Shown: positions 8,977 through 17,869, counted from the first letter of the stretch. The stretch: 64,000 nt of DNA from Candidatus Thiodiazotropha sp. CDECU1 (GCF_963455295.1 NZ_OY734020.1:4399384-4463383), one strand, 5' to 3'. Translations and numbers: made by a program. The notes: a model not told the origin generated them from the sequence alone.

Positions 8977-10008
8977 CTACTCCCTGTTGCGTAGTTTGGC
9001 GGCATTCCCGTAGACCTGACGGCGCACCTCGTTCATCCTGCCCAGCGGGCGATGTGCTGAAAGTGTCTGCCAGGGATTGAAACTGCTGCCTTCGCAGGCA
9101 GCCATTGCCGCCGGGGAATCGAATGGCTGATCCTCGATAGTGATGGTGGCAACCGTGCGGAAGGGGGAGACCGCCTCATCCCAGACCACAGAGGCGTCCT
9201 CGATCGGCATCGCATACGGATCCAGCTGCTGCTGCAGACCGAACTCGAAGCAGGCAGGCCCTTGTTGCAGATGCGCCTTGAGTGCGGAGCGTAATTGGTT
9301 TTCCCCCGCATCCACTGCCCGATCGGTGTTGTGCTCGGAGCAGGGTGTAACGGAGTATTTAACCACCCGCTCAATACCCAGACTGAAGGGGACGGTACTC
9401 CAATAACGGATATCCAGCGGACTCATGTGGCGCTTGCGCGCCTTGAAGAGAATCCACAGGGATTTGAGATGAGAGTCGAACGGGTTGAGAAAGAACCTGA
9501 GCTTCTTATCCTCCTGCCTGGCCCGAATGAACTTCAGGAAATCTTCCGGTGTCGCCACGAACAGGGCGGGATAGCTGTTCAACACAAAATCCTGTCTGCC
9601 GGCGTCTCCCCAGAGGGACTTGCCCTCCACGCCCGAAAGACTGATCGACAGTCCTCGAATGTCCTTTTTCGAATCGTCCCTTTCACTGGCGTTGGCGAAC
9701 CTGAGCAATGCCGGATAGCTGGCCGGTTTTGCAAACAGGCCCTGCTGCAACTCGCCAGGTATGTCTGCATGCACGCGAAAATTGGCATTCACACAGGCGA
9801 CCGTCTTTGCTTGATTGAACCTGGGGATGGTGCCGTTCTCTGCCTCGGCCAGGGTGATGGTTTCGACCCGTTGGTTCATCTCCGCCACCAGCTGTTCGAT
9901 TGTCGCCTGCTGCTCCTCTGCCGCACAGAGTCCGGTTAGCGGCAACAGTGACAGCAATCCAGCCAGCCTGGTAAAAGAGTGCCTCTCGATGTCCATTTTA
10001 TTCCGCAT
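8977..10008 (-). CDS. Exported catalase-related protein lacking the distal His
   Basis: 343 residues with a signal peptide (hydrophobic LAGLLSLLPLTGLCAA), so probably periplasmic. It aligns without gaps around the haem pocket with the catalase-related protein at 4445-5641. The proximal RxxxY is kept (Arg329, Tyr333 in EVRRQVY), as is the NPWQTLSAHRPLG tail. The distal pocket reads KTVACVNAN where its paralogue has KTHGILRAT, so the catalytic His is Val70. Catalase chemistry would be abolished; a haem-binding, hydroperoxide-handling or structural role is possible. The start at 10008 has a strong GAGGAG ribosome site. 86 bp separate it from the dioxygenase-like gene. Confidence 0.85.
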   Translation of the reverse strand: MRNKMDIERHSFTRLAGLLSLLPLTGLCAAEEQQATIEQLVAEMNQRVETITLAEAENGTIPRFNQAKTVACVNANFRVHADIPGELQQGLFAKPASYPALLRFANASERDDSKKDIRGLSISLSGVEGKSLWGDAGRQDFVLNSYPALFVATPEDFLKFIRARQEDKKLRFFLNPFDSHLKSLWILFKARKRHMSPLDIRYWSTVPFSLGIERVVKYSVTPCSEHNTDRAVDAGENQLRSALKAHLQQGPACFEFGLQQQLDPYAMPIEDASVVWDEAVSPFRTVATITIEDQPFDSPAAMAACEGSSFNPWQTLSAHRPLGRMNEVRRQVYGNAAKLRNRE

Positions 10009-10094
10009 TTTTCACTCCTCGTAGTGCGCCCGGTTAAAGATCACCGGACTCCCTGTGATGTAAAACGGTTCGTTTTAACGCCGCTCCGATCTGC

Positions 10095-13010
10095 TCAGAA
10101 AGCAGGATCAGACTCCGCACCAGGACGAGGCTTCCAGTCCAGGCTGTAGTATTCGCCCCTCTCCCGGGCCCAGGGATCGAAGGCATTCTTGACGTGCAAT
10201 AGCTCATCCTTGAGTGCAGGCACATTGCGCATCAGCAGACGCTTGAGCGGCGTCACCTCCATGATGTGGCCATTCACCTCGCCCGGTTCGAGGCACGCCT
10301 GCTTGCCATCCGCCTGGGTCGTCAGCGCATAGGGACAATCCGCAAGCGGGCCGTTGTGCAACACCCAGTCGTACCCCAGCCTGGAGTAGAACTCAGGACG
10401 GAAACTGGAGGTAAAGAAACGGTCGCTGAAAAGACGCCGCGAGGCATTGATGATAAAGATATGAAACTGGGTTTCGGAGATGGCGAAACCATGCGGACGT
10501 GTATACTCCGCCAGCCAGCCCACCACGTTGTCCACGTCTTCGATATTATCGACTACCGATCCATCCGGATGCCCGAGACAGTCGTTGATGAACTCACCCG
10601 CCTCATTCCGCTGCACCCTGGAAATGATCTTACTGGCATCACACTTATGGGTGCCGTAGATCTCCCGCATCCGCGAGACGGTCTCCTCCTGGTGTTTACG
10701 CCAGGGATTCTCTTTGTCGAGATGCTGATCGACGAAGTCATCGAAACTGCTGAGGTGTTTCAATCCGATCTGACGCCGGAATTCGTTGAACCTGGGCACC
10801 CCACGCTCACGGTCACGGATCAGATCCAGCGCGACCACGTCTATCTTTCGGGTCTCTGAATCGAGATGGGGCATGGGCAGATTCTGCAGAAACATGGGCT
10901 GATTACGCAGATGCAATACACCAAGTCTTTGGCGCCCCATGCTCAGGGCCCAGTTATCCAAACCGTGCTCACGCATGAGCGTGGTTGACCCGTCTCTCAC
11001 GGATTCAAACACCGGAACCTTCGCCTTGATCAGGTTGGGTTGCTCCTTCTGGCGCATTTCGATCAGGTCCGGCACCAGGGGATGAAGGCGATAGACCGAT
11101 GTGAACTCCTCGGGAAAATTGAAGGGTGAACCGAAATGGTTGATGCCACCGTTCACATCCCGTGGATCACTCAGATCCCAGCCGTCATGCTTCCACCAGA
11201 GAACCCCTTCGGTTTTCTTGTTACCGAGTCCGAATATACCGGCGCCGGATGCCAGCACAGAGTAGAGAGAGTTGGCCTTCTTCGGGTCAGGCGAATCGGA
11301 GAACCAACCTGCCATCTTTTCCGACAGGCGACTAAGCAGGTTTTCATCCTTCTTGAGGATACGCCTCAGCACCTTCGACACCCGGTCCTCTCCCTGGTTG
11401 AAGAGGCCGAACCAGTTGGAGTTCATGCCCAGAAACAGCGGCTCGTCGTAGAGCAGCTGGGTGGTCCATTCAATGGTATGGATCTTGGCGATCTCCGCAG
11501 CCACCACCAGCCGCGCAACCTGATAGACCCGTTCATCATCCACCTGCTTATAGGTGATGACCTTGTCGGGTTGATTCGGGTCCCGCAGACCGGAGTCCGC
11601 ATCGGGGGTGAGTTTTTGCTGGGCGCGGAACCTGTCCACGAAGTAGTTGTGTTCACGGGTAAACAGATTGTGATAAAAGCTCATGCCGATATTCCAGTTG
11701 TCTGGAAACCCGGCGGCCTCCTGACCCTGCCACTGGGGCTGTACCGGGCAATCTTCTGAGTAGCCGTCACACGCCTGCATCAGCGGCAGGTATCCTTCCT
11801 TTTGCAACAGCTTGGCAGGATCCTGCGGATCCCTCTGCACGCGCTTCAGCGACAGTTCATCATGACCATAGATCTGCGATGCGTCCCACCAGGCTGTTAC
11901 CAGATTGTTGGTGGTCTTCGGCGCCCGCTTCAGATATTGCCTGCCGGCATGTTCAAAACTGTCCGGTTGCTCTGTTGCCGCAAACAGGGCTGGCTCGCGG
12001 CGGTCCCCTTCACGACAGCCAAGCGCCTGAGCCTCTTCGGACGTACAGCCGACGGGTTCAAGTTTTGGCGTATTACGCCCTTCGCTGGTATGGGAAAACC
12101 AGTCATGGGTCATGAACTGGATCCAGAACGCCGCCAGCACATTGAAGAAGGGGGCCTTGAGATAGTCGCAGTCCACATCAGCCGAGTGGCTCCCATCACC
12201 CATGCCCTGATTGCAGCCGTTACCATCGGTCTGTTCACGCGAAAAAAGTTTTCTGCTGATCAGCTGGGGATCGGGCTTGAGCAGACCAATGCGATCGCCA
12301 TGACGATTTTTTGTCAGCTCATTCAACCCAAGGCGGGGAAAGGTGGTTTCGAACTGCATGTTGCGTGTAAACGGCATCCCCGATGAACCCATCAGCGGAT
12401 TGCGCAGGTCGTTGCAGATACCGTTCAGGGTTCGATGAGTGATCAGATCACCACTACACAACTGTTCGCCATCTCCACCTACATCCCTGTAATTGCTATG
12501 TTGCGGCGGCAAACGCATGGCATCCCAGGTATTGAGCGACGGCCCTGGCTGGCCGTCTCTGCCCTGAACATATTCCTGATAAGTATCTTGATCGAAGAGG
12601 TTGAACTTGATCAGCTCGATACGTTGATATTCAAGATCGAGCAGCGCCCCATCTACACCTCGACCGTTTGGATAGATGTGCTCACCGAGCTTGGTTTTTG
12701 CCTCGCGCCCTGAGCGCTTGCTTTTGGCATCACCCGTGGCATGGTAATTCTGCCAATCGACCCAGGGAGTGTTGCGGTACTTCAACGCTCTATCGCCACC
12801 ACGACAGCGAGCCGTGTCTTCTCTAACCTTGCCCAGAAAACGCTTGGAGCGATCTTCCGGCACCTTGAGCAAACCACGCTTGGCACTGTCGATACAGGCA
12901 TCTATGTCACTCTCTTCATTTGCCTGTAGCGGATTGCAGATAAGTGATGCGATGACCAGGTTGGTCAGCATGATGTTCCGTGAGCAGAACAAAGGCATGA
13001 TCGTTTTCAT
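10095..13010 (-). CDS. Exported alpha-dioxygenase-like haem peroxidase
   Basis: 971 residues in the animal-haem-peroxidase / fatty-acid dioxygenase superfamily. ATG at 13010 is preferred over an upstream start at 13097, since it has a GGAAGG ribosome site and begins a signal peptide ending near NPLQA. Seen: distal His302 in WIQFMTHDWFSH, very like plant alpha-dioxygenases, and the catalytic Tyr plus proximal haem His in VYRLHPLVPD (about Tyr640 and His643), the same Y-x-x-H as in cyclooxygenases. This Tyr is what allows radical oxygenation of fatty acids, so a lipid dioxygenase is more likely than a simple peroxidase. First gene of the operon with two catalase-related proteins and DyP. Substrate unknown. 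Confidence 0.88.
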   Translation of the reverse strand: MKTIMPLFCSRNIMLTNLVIASLICNPLQANEESDIDACIDSAKRGLLKVPEDRSKRFLGKVREDTARCRGGDRALKYRNTPWVDWQNYHATGDAKSKRSGREAKTKLGEHIYPNGRGVDGALLDLEYQRIELIKFNLFDQDTYQEYVQGRDGQPGPSLNTWDAMRLPPQHSNYRDVGGDGEQLCSGDLITHRTLNGICNDLRNPLMGSSGMPFTRNMQFETTFPRLGLNELTKNRHGDRIGLLKPDPQLISRKLFSREQTDGNGCNQGMGDGSHSADVDCDYLKAPFFNVLAAFWIQFMTHDWFSHTSEGRNTPKLEPVGCTSEEAQALGCREGDRREPALFAATEQPDSFEHAGRQYLKRAPKTTNNLVTAWWDASQIYGHDELSLKRVQRDPQDPAKLLQKEGYLPLMQACDGYSEDCPVQPQWQGQEAAGFPDNWNIGMSFYHNLFTREHNYFVDRFRAQQKLTPDADSGLRDPNQPDKVITYKQVDDERVYQVARLVVAAEIAKIHTIEWTTQLLYDEPLFLGMNSNWFGLFNQGEDRVSKVLRRILKKDENLLSRLSEKMAGWFSDSPDPKKANSLYSVLASGAGIFGLGNKKTEGVLWWKHDGWDLSDPRDVNGGINHFGSPFNFPEEFTSVYRLHPLVPDLIEMRQKEQPNLIKAKVPVFESVRDGSTTLMREHGLDNWALSMGRQRLGVLHLRNQPMFLQNLPMPHLDSETRKIDVVALDLIRDRERGVPRFNEFRRQIGLKHLSSFDDFVDQHLDKENPWRKHQEETVSRMREIYGTHKCDASKIISRVQRNEAGEFINDCLGHPDGSVVDNIEDVDNVVGWLAEYTRPHGFAISETQFHIFIINASRRLFSDRFFTSSFRPEFYSRLGYDWVLHNGPLADCPYALTTQADGKQACLEPGEVNGHIMEVTPLKRLLMRNVPALKDELLHVKNAFDPWARERGEYYSLDWKPRPGAESDPAF

Positions 13011-13706
13011 AACACCTTCCCGTTGTCTATTCCTAAAGTAGCGGTTGGCTTGCAGCCACACGCTTATTGCGTGTACCCGGTTTTCCCTAAAATACAACGG
13101 AGGGATAATAAATTACTGCTTATGTACTGATCAATTTATGTTATGACAAAGAAATAACAAGCATACATATCCATGGTATCTATATGCTTTATTCCATCTA
13201 CAGCTTGTATTTAACTTTGCGTATCCGTTTCAACCCATACCCAATCAAGGTCGATCCAGAGAAAGCTTCAAGATCCTTGAAAAAGTAATTCTGTTTTTAC
13301 TCAAGGAACACTGTTTATTGATTGTAGGATGTCGTTTAGAGAAAAGCGTATCAGAGTAATAACGGAACATGTGTGAATTTGTCACATATGGTGTGTTGCA
13401 TATTAACCACCTGTTATCGAGAGCACTCAGATAAAAAAGCAACCAATTCCATTTTCCAAACACGCACAGCGTGTGTCATGGTTTTAAGCCTACGCAAGTA
13501 ATCCACGCCGCTTTTGGAGACGTTGATTGTCCGCCTGTGAGGAACAGAATCGGATAAATCTTGCTCGTTGCTGGGTCCGCAGCTATAAGCGGAATTTTAC
13601 TAAGCAAGAAGTCACAAATTAAATCCAATTAATAGCAGATATCTTGAATAGGTTTACATAAGCAACGATCGGCCATTTAAGATGGGCCGATCGAGAGGAT
13701 GGCCAG
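13011..13706. other. Intergenic region between haem operon and integron relic
   Basis: 696 bp, AT-rich compared with the flanks. A weak minus-strand promoter candidate for the haem operon lies at 13105-13134 (TTGATC, 18 bp, TATTAT). A perfect 9-bp inverted repeat CGATCGGCC/GGCCGATCG at 13666-13693 sits just past the 3' end of the integrase remnant. A 72-codon minus-strand frame at 13245-13463 has no supporting features and was not called. Confidence 0.45.
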
Positions 13707-14312
13707 TTATCGAAGATCCTTTATCTGATCAAGCGGACTGCATACATTCTTATGATCTAGTGTGTTGTAAGTATAAATCATCGTGGTTTCAACACTCTTA
13801 TGACCAAGTAGTATCTGGATCGTCCTGATATCCGTTCCATGTCCTCGTTACCCTTAGCGGCACGAACCATAATCGATCGCAGGTCGAATTCGATATCTTT
13901 AACCTGTAGACTCATACATTCTTTGATTCTCGTTCCTGTTCCATAGATGAGCTCAGCCATCAGCCGAGTCGAACCACACATCCTAGACAAGGCAGCTTCC
14001 ACCTCATGCTTCGACATGACAACGGGTATTGATTTATAGTGCTTGATACGCCTCAGGTTATCCGGATCCGGTAATTCCACCTTTTAAAACCAAACGATAT
14101 AGAAAGGCGATGGCATTCAGGGCGCCAGATTGAGTGCTGTCAGAGACACAGCGTTTAGCGTAAAAAAGTATGAACTGACGGAACCAATAGAAGTAGGCCT
14201 TCTCCGTTTTGGGACTGAAATGCTTTTGGCGACAGGCGGTTCGGACCCGTTCGAGTAGGCGTGGCTGGCGCTGTTCAGTGGTATTACCCCATGACTTTCC
14301 TCCAAAATTCAC
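13707..14312 (-). pseudogene. intI: Integron integrase (intI) remnant
   Basis: Decayed tyrosine recombinase of the integron-integrase type in three readable pieces. N-terminal part 14312-14058: LLERVRTACRQKHFSPKTE, AYFYWFRQFILFYAKR, then STQSGALNAIAFLYR. After a frameshift near 14075: IPVVMSKHEVEAAL and LIYGTGTRIKECMSLQVKDI, carrying the first catalytic Arg. After a second frameshift with deletion near 13830: DIRTIQILLGHKSVETTMIYT with the catalytic Tyr, and SPLD before the stop at 13707. About 600 bp remain of the usual 960-1000, and the middle with the catalytic His-x-x-Arg is gone, so it must be inactive. It points away from the cassettes, as in a normal integron. Confidence 0.88.
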
Positions 14313-14422
14313 AGTTTGCCTCTGTCACGACTTTCTAAAAGACATAACGAGACAGCAGGAAGCTAACTTATTGATTTTGTGTCTGTTTGGGTGTTATATA
14401 GAGGTCTTACTATAAAATAGTA

Positions 14423-14454
14423 AAGAGACAGGGGGTCTCGTTAACGTAACTGTT
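14423..14454 (+). repeat. Hairpin repeat, copy b (between intI remnant and first cassette)
   Basis: AGAGACAGGGGGTCTC followed by GTTAACGTAACTGTTA. It occupies the position where attI or the first cassette junction is expected. It is preceded by an A-rich ATAGTAA stretch shared with copies c and d. The next cassette begins right after ACTG, with TTAGAAG. Confidence 0.85.
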
Positions 14455-14468
14455 AGAAGTAATAAAAT

Positions 14469-14858
14469 ATGGAAAGCGCGCATATAAAATCAACAAGCAC
14501 ATCAGCAACACTCATATTTCGTGAAAGAGAAGGTGACTACTTTAGTATTGTGTATGATAGCCCTGCGGTAAAAATACAAAAAAGGGTATGGGGCTATACT
14601 GACTGTCAGGCATTAGTCGGTCTTTTTCAGTCTCTTGCACAAGATTGGAAGGGCTGGGAGGGCGTAAGAGAATGGTCTTCTATTGAAGGTGAATTTGGCT
14701 TGTCTGCATCTTCTGATAATTTAGGGCATATTGAGTTATCAATATCATTTGCAGAATTCGATGCCCCAGAAGAGTGGAGCGCTAAGGTATGTTTGCTCTT
14801 AGATTCTGGTCAGACAGAAAGTATTGCTAAAAAAGTGAGAGTGTTTTTTGAAAACTAA
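14469..14858 (+). CDS. Cassette protein 1, resembles DUF6228
   Basis: 129 residues, soluble, acidic. The segment with WKGWEGVREW, SIEGEFGLSASSDNLGHI and later FAEFDAPEEW resembles the DUF6228 family, small proteins of unknown function; this assignment is from memory of the family pattern. It begins 14 bp after hairpin repeat b, in the orientation expected for an integron cassette, and ends shortly before a boundary repeat that is interrupted by an IS element. Base composition is more AT-rich than the core genes, which fits acquisition. Confidence 0.75.
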   Translation: MESAHIKSTSTSATLIFREREGDYFSIVYDSPAVKIQKRVWGYTDCQALVGLFQSLAQDWKGWEGVREWSSIEGEFGLSASSDNLGHIELSISFAEFDAPEEWSAKVCLLLDSGQTESIAKKVRVFFEN

Positions 14859-14894
14859 AACTCCTAAAAAATAGTAACGTATATGGACTCCTCC

Positions 14895-15136
14895 TATTCA
14901 GCAATATATTTTCAGGAAAAACGAAATAGTTTAGTTCACGTATATCCGGTCTTTATTAAGGGGAGCTACCCCTGACCTTAACGGCATCATTCACCGTTTG
15001 CCAGATACCTTATCGAGACAGTGGCTTCAAGAGCCTTCGTTACTACCAGGTTTTATCTGGCTGACTATTTGTCACTTTCCGTTAATACACTGCCAAAACT
15101 CGGTTTACAACTGTGACATTTGAAATGAATATGATG
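14895..15136 (-). ncRNA. Possible bridge RNA region of the IS110 element
   Basis: The 3' noncoding end of the element. IS1111-type elements are known to carry a structured bridge RNA here that directs target and donor choice. A G4/C4 hairpin at 14959-14973 is visible, but the RNA limits and its guide loops cannot be set by eye. Confidence 0.35.
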
Positions 15137-16162
15137 CTACTGAGCTACAGGGGATCTATATTCATCGCCAGTAATCAAAATTGACCAGGCCATCCTGACT
15201 ATCTTATTAGCCAATGCCACAGCCGTATTGTTTGCATGTTTTGTAGAAAGTTGCTGGCGTACCCAAGCACTCAATCCATCCTTCTTGCCGTGTACTCTAT
15301 GCAGGGTAGACCGCGCGCCATGCACCAGCAAACAGCGAAGATACTTGTCACCCCGCTTAGTGATTTTTCCAAGCCTATTCTTTCCACCACTTCCGGAATG
15401 GGATGGAACCAAGCCCAGACTTGCACTGGCATCTCGACCTCGACGGAAGGCACTGCCATCACCTAAGCGAGCATAGAGCATGCTTGCTACCAGCCAACCG
15501 ACACCAGGTATCTTTTCGAGTCGTACACATGCATCAATTTTCTTTGCGTGGTTGACAAGTATTGTGGTCGCCTCATTAATAATTTTATCAAGGGCCAATA
15601 GCTGGTTGTATAAATTCCACAAGCAGCTCCTTGCAATGGTTGTTAATTCATTTTCTGCATCTTCTAAAGCTGTAGGAATCTGCTGACGCAGTCGTTGCAG
15701 ACCCTTGGAGAAGTTGAACCCATATTCCATGGCAAACCCACGGATACGGTTACCTAACTGCGTTCTTTGTTTGATATAGCCACTGCGTAGTTTATGCTGA
15801 ATTGCCAGATCCTGTTGCTCCAGGGTGCGTATGGAAACGAAGTAGACACTGTGATTCTTGGATGCTTCGTAAATGGCTACAGCATCGTTTTTGTCACTCT
15901 TGTTGCCGCTACGGTATTTAGCAACAAGATGGGGTGGTATCAATTGCGTCTTGTAACCTAGTTTCGTGAATCGTCTTCCCCAGTAGTGGGCTGATCCACA
16001 GGCCTCCATGTAAATACAGGCTTCTGGGTGCTGCAATACTAGTTGCACTAATCGCTTCGAATTCATGCCCTTATTGATCAATTTCTTACCAAACTTATTA
16101 AAAACAACAGCTTGGAATACGTCTTTGGCGAGATCGATGGTGATTGTGGTAGTATTTTTCAT
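15137..16162 (-). CDS. IS110/IS1111 family transposase
   Basis: 341 residues, full length, no frameshift. N-terminal DEDD (RuvC-like) domain: Asp10 in [10 protein letters not shown], Glu in [13 protein letters not shown], and [11 protein letters not shown]-terminal Tnp_20 domain: [12 protein letters not shown], then [19 protein letters not shown] with the nucleophilic Ser, and [15 protein letters not shown]. The GSAHYWGR form is typical of the IS1111 subgroup. The element appears intact and could be active. Confidence 0.95.
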   Translation of the reverse strand: MKNTTTITIDLAKDVFQAVVFNKFGKKLINKGMNSKRLVQLVLQHPEACIYMEACGSAHYWGRRFTKLGYKTQLIPPHLVAKYRSGNKSDKNDAVAIYEASKNHSVYFVSIRTLEQQDLAIQHKLRSGYIKQRTQLGNRIRGFAMEYGFNFSKGLQRLRQQIPTALEDAENELTTIARSCLWNLYNQLLALDKIINEATTILVNHAKKIDACVRLEKIPGVGWLVASMLYARLGDGSAFRRGRDASASLGLVPSHSGSGGKNRLGKITKRGDKYLRCLLVHGARSTLHRVHGKKDGLSAWVRQQLSTKHANNTAVALANKIVRMAWSILITGDEYRSPVAQ

Positions 16163-16237
16163 GGTATGGGCTCCGTTGGTTTTGGTCGACCTGTCACTTT
16201 AACGATGTTTCAGCTTGAGGTGGAGGAGTCCATACCA

Positions 16238-16270
16238 TTGAGACAGGGGTTCTCATTAACGTAACTGTTA
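16238..16270 (+). repeat. Hairpin repeat, copy c (split by the IS)
   Basis: The right part is TTGAGACAGGGGTTCTCATT followed by AACGTAACTGTTA. Its left arm AACG (14876-14879) is on the other side of the IS110 element. The next cassette begins with TTAGAGC. Confidence 0.8.
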
Positions 16271-16283
16271 GAGCAATAGAAAT

Positions 16284-16895
16284 ATGGATACGACAAAATT
16301 AGCAATCACCATTGGAGTAAGCATATTTCTATGGGTATTTAGGAACGTAATCGCTAGCGCATTCCACTATACGACACTGGTTATAGATGGACTATCGGTC
16401 GAAAATCCCTACCCCAGAGATCACGAGCGAAGTTTTCCGAAAAAAGTGAGATTTTTGAGGCTGTCAATCAGATCGCGTATAGGCCGACTGAGAGAAGTTC
16501 AAGCAGAGCTCAAAATAAAGAACAGTGAGAACGAATATCTAGACAACACAGGCATACTTCATTGGCAACGGCAACCGAGAGCAGGAAAGCCACATCCCTT
16601 GAAAATGCACGAAGATTTGACGACCGCGGAAGACGTCAAAGATCACATGTATGACTACCATTTTTCAGAGAACAAGCCCGTCGATATTCCTAGTGGTGAA
16701 TGCGACAAAGTCGACTTATTCATGAAAATAGAGGATCTACCTTATGCAATATCTACCGTCTCAAGAGAGTCTCACATTGATCCTGGCAATTATGAAATTG
16801 AAGTAAAAGTAACAGCATCCAATGTTCTAAAGCCAAAGAAAAAGTTGTTTAAAGTAAAATTTGGCGAAGTATTTGATGACATACAGATATTATGA
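16284..16895 (+). CDS. Cassette protein 2, membrane-anchored, unknown
   Basis: 203 residues, not recognised. One N-terminal transmembrane helix (LAITIGVSIFLWVFRNVIA) is followed by a soluble domain with a basic stretch (RLSIRSRIGRLREV) and many beta-strand-like segments ending in KKLFKVKFGEVFDDIQIL. It starts 13 bp after hairpin repeat c and is followed 16 bp later by a canonical attC site, so it is a complete gene cassette. AT-rich. No evidence for toxin, resistance or defence motifs. Confidence 0.72.
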   Translation: MDTTKLAITIGVSIFLWVFRNVIASAFHYTTLVIDGLSVENPYPRDHERSFPKKVRFLRLSIRSRIGRLREVQAELKIKNSENEYLDNTGILHWQRQPRAGKPHPLKMHEDLTTAEDVKDHMYDYHFSENKPVDIPSGECDKVDLFMKIEDLPYAISTVSRESHIDPGNYEIEVKVTASNVLKPKKKLFKVKFGEVFDDIQIL

Positions 16896-16911
16896 GCTTT
16901 CGAGGTAGTCA

Positions 16912-16983
16912 CTCTAACAATCACATACAGCCGACCAAAAAAACGCTACGCGTTTTTCTGTCGGCTGATGTGTGGCGTTATGT
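16912..16983 (+). other. Integron attC recombination site
   Basis: Imperfect palindrome of about 72 bp. Left arm: CTCTAAC then CACATACAGCCGAC; right arm: GTCGGCTGATGTG then GTTATGT. The arms pair except for one extra A in the left inner box (ACATACAG against ACATCAG), the extrahelical base expected of attC sites. The central loop contains a further perfect stem, AAAAACGC/GCGTTTTT. The end fits the core-site pattern GTTRRRY except for one base. Confidence 0.85.
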
Positions 16984-17003
16984 TTATTAATGGAAACAAC
17001 AGC

Positions 17004-17363
17004 ATGGCTGAATTAATAATTTTCGTTACTTTAGCCATAATTATTTACCTAGATATTTCTGCATCAGTGCATCTGGCAAAAAGTGATATGTATTCTAAGA
17101 ACCAGAAGGTTGCTCAATATCTTTTAATATGGCTCGTACCGTCCATAGGCGCCGCAGTTGTATTAAGTATTCTTATGGAAGAACCAGATCCTTCCAGAAA
17201 AGGTGAAAAAGCTCCTTCATTCCTGTTTAGATTATTGGCTCTTACTTTTTTCTTCGAAACATCATCTAGTCTTGCTGATGGAGATTCACCAAGCCAGGAT
17301 TCCAGCTTTGATTCAGGTGGTTATGACTCTGGGGGAGGCGATGGTGGTGGCGGAGATGGTTGA
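17004..17363 (+). CDS. Cassette protein 3, small membrane protein with Gly-rich tail
   Basis: 119 residues from ATG at 17004 (an ATG at 16980 would start inside the attC core). Two transmembrane helices (ELIIFVTLAIIIYLDIS and LIWLVPSIGAAVVLSIL), a short loop, a third hydrophobic stretch, then a Ser/Asp/Gly tail ending in GGGDGGGGDG. The family was not recognised; small membrane proteins of this size are common cargo of chromosomal integrons. It lies between the attC site and hairpin repeat d. Confidence 0.7.
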   Translation: MAELIIFVTLAIIIYLDISASVHLAKSDMYSKNQKVAQYLLIWLVPSIGAAVVLSILMEEPDPSRKGEKAPSFLFRLLALTFFFETSSSLADGDSPSQDSSFDSGGYDSGGGDGGGGDG

Positions 17364-17380
17364 AAAACATAAAAAATAGG

Positions 17381-17413
17381 AACGAGACATGGGGTCTCGT
17401 TAACGTATCTGTT
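17381..17413 (+). repeat. Hairpin repeat, copy d
   Basis: AACGAGAC, ATGGG, GTCTCGTT, then AACGTATCTGTTA; a perfect 8-bp stem. It marks the boundary between cassettes 3 and 4. The next cassette begins with TTATGAG. Confidence 0.87.
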
Positions 17414-17443
17414 ATGAGAAATCGAGCCTAATATGGATCATCG

Positions 17444-17869
17444 ATGAATTCGAATCTAACAAAGTACTTCTTTCTTGCTGGTGCTGCATACTTTCTTTGC
17501 ATGGCATTTGCACACTTCTTTGGAATAAAAGTCCCGGTCCTGTTCGTGTACTACGACACACCGTTTTATGCGTACCAAGATAAAATCATCTCGTTCGCTG
17601 TTTGCTCATACATCGGTCTTTTCTGGTCAGCTGCTTTTAATAGGTCTGTTGCCAGAGTCGCGATCATGGTTTTAATGGTAACTGTGCTCGGATTGGCTTC
17701 GGTAAATCTATCTGAAGCATTAGCTTCAGTACTATCTTCCGAGCAAACAACACTTCCATACTGGGCACAAACGATCGCTATCAGTATCTATTTTATCGCA
17801 CTACTTCTCTTGTACATCAGAGATGGAAATGCCCATAAAAATGTATTACGGGACAAGGGGTCTCGTTAA
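17444..17869 (+). CDS. Cassette protein 4, four-helix membrane protein
   Basis: 141 residues, mostly hydrophobic, with about four predicted transmembrane helices (for example FFLAGAAYFLCMAFAHFF, VAIMVLMVTVLGLASV, TIAISIYFIALLLLYI). Family unknown. It follows hairpin repeat d, and its last codons lie inside degenerate copy e, just as the last codons of the GGDEF-EAL gene lie inside copy a. It is the last cassette-like gene before glmS. Confidence 0.7.
   Translation: MNSNLTKYFFLAGAAYFLCMAFAHFFGIKVPVLFVYYDTPFYAYQDKIISFAVCSYIGLFWSAAFNRSVARVAIMVLMVTVLGLASVNLSEALASVLSSEQTTLPYWAQTIAISIYFIALLLLYIRDGNAHKNVLRDKGSR

Larger units (their letters stand above)
14880..16240 (-). mobile_element. IS110-family (IS1111-type) insertion sequence
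   Basis: About 1.36 kb carrying one transposase gene on the minus strand. Subterminal 13-bp perfect inverted repeats TATGGACTCCTCC lie at 14882-14894 and 16222-16234; such repeats mark the IS1111 subgroup. Removing 14880-16240 joins AACG to AGACAGGGG and restores a hairpin repeat like the other copies, which fixes the ends to within a few bases. The noncoding segment beyond the 3' end of the transposase gene (14895-15136, about 240 bp) is much longer than the 5' one (about 70 bp), as expected for IS1111 elements. Confidence 0.88.

Noticed and set aside
13245..13463. 72-codon minus-strand frame in the gap before the integrase remnant
   Set aside because: No ribosome site, no recognisable sequence, low-complexity AT-rich surroundings.
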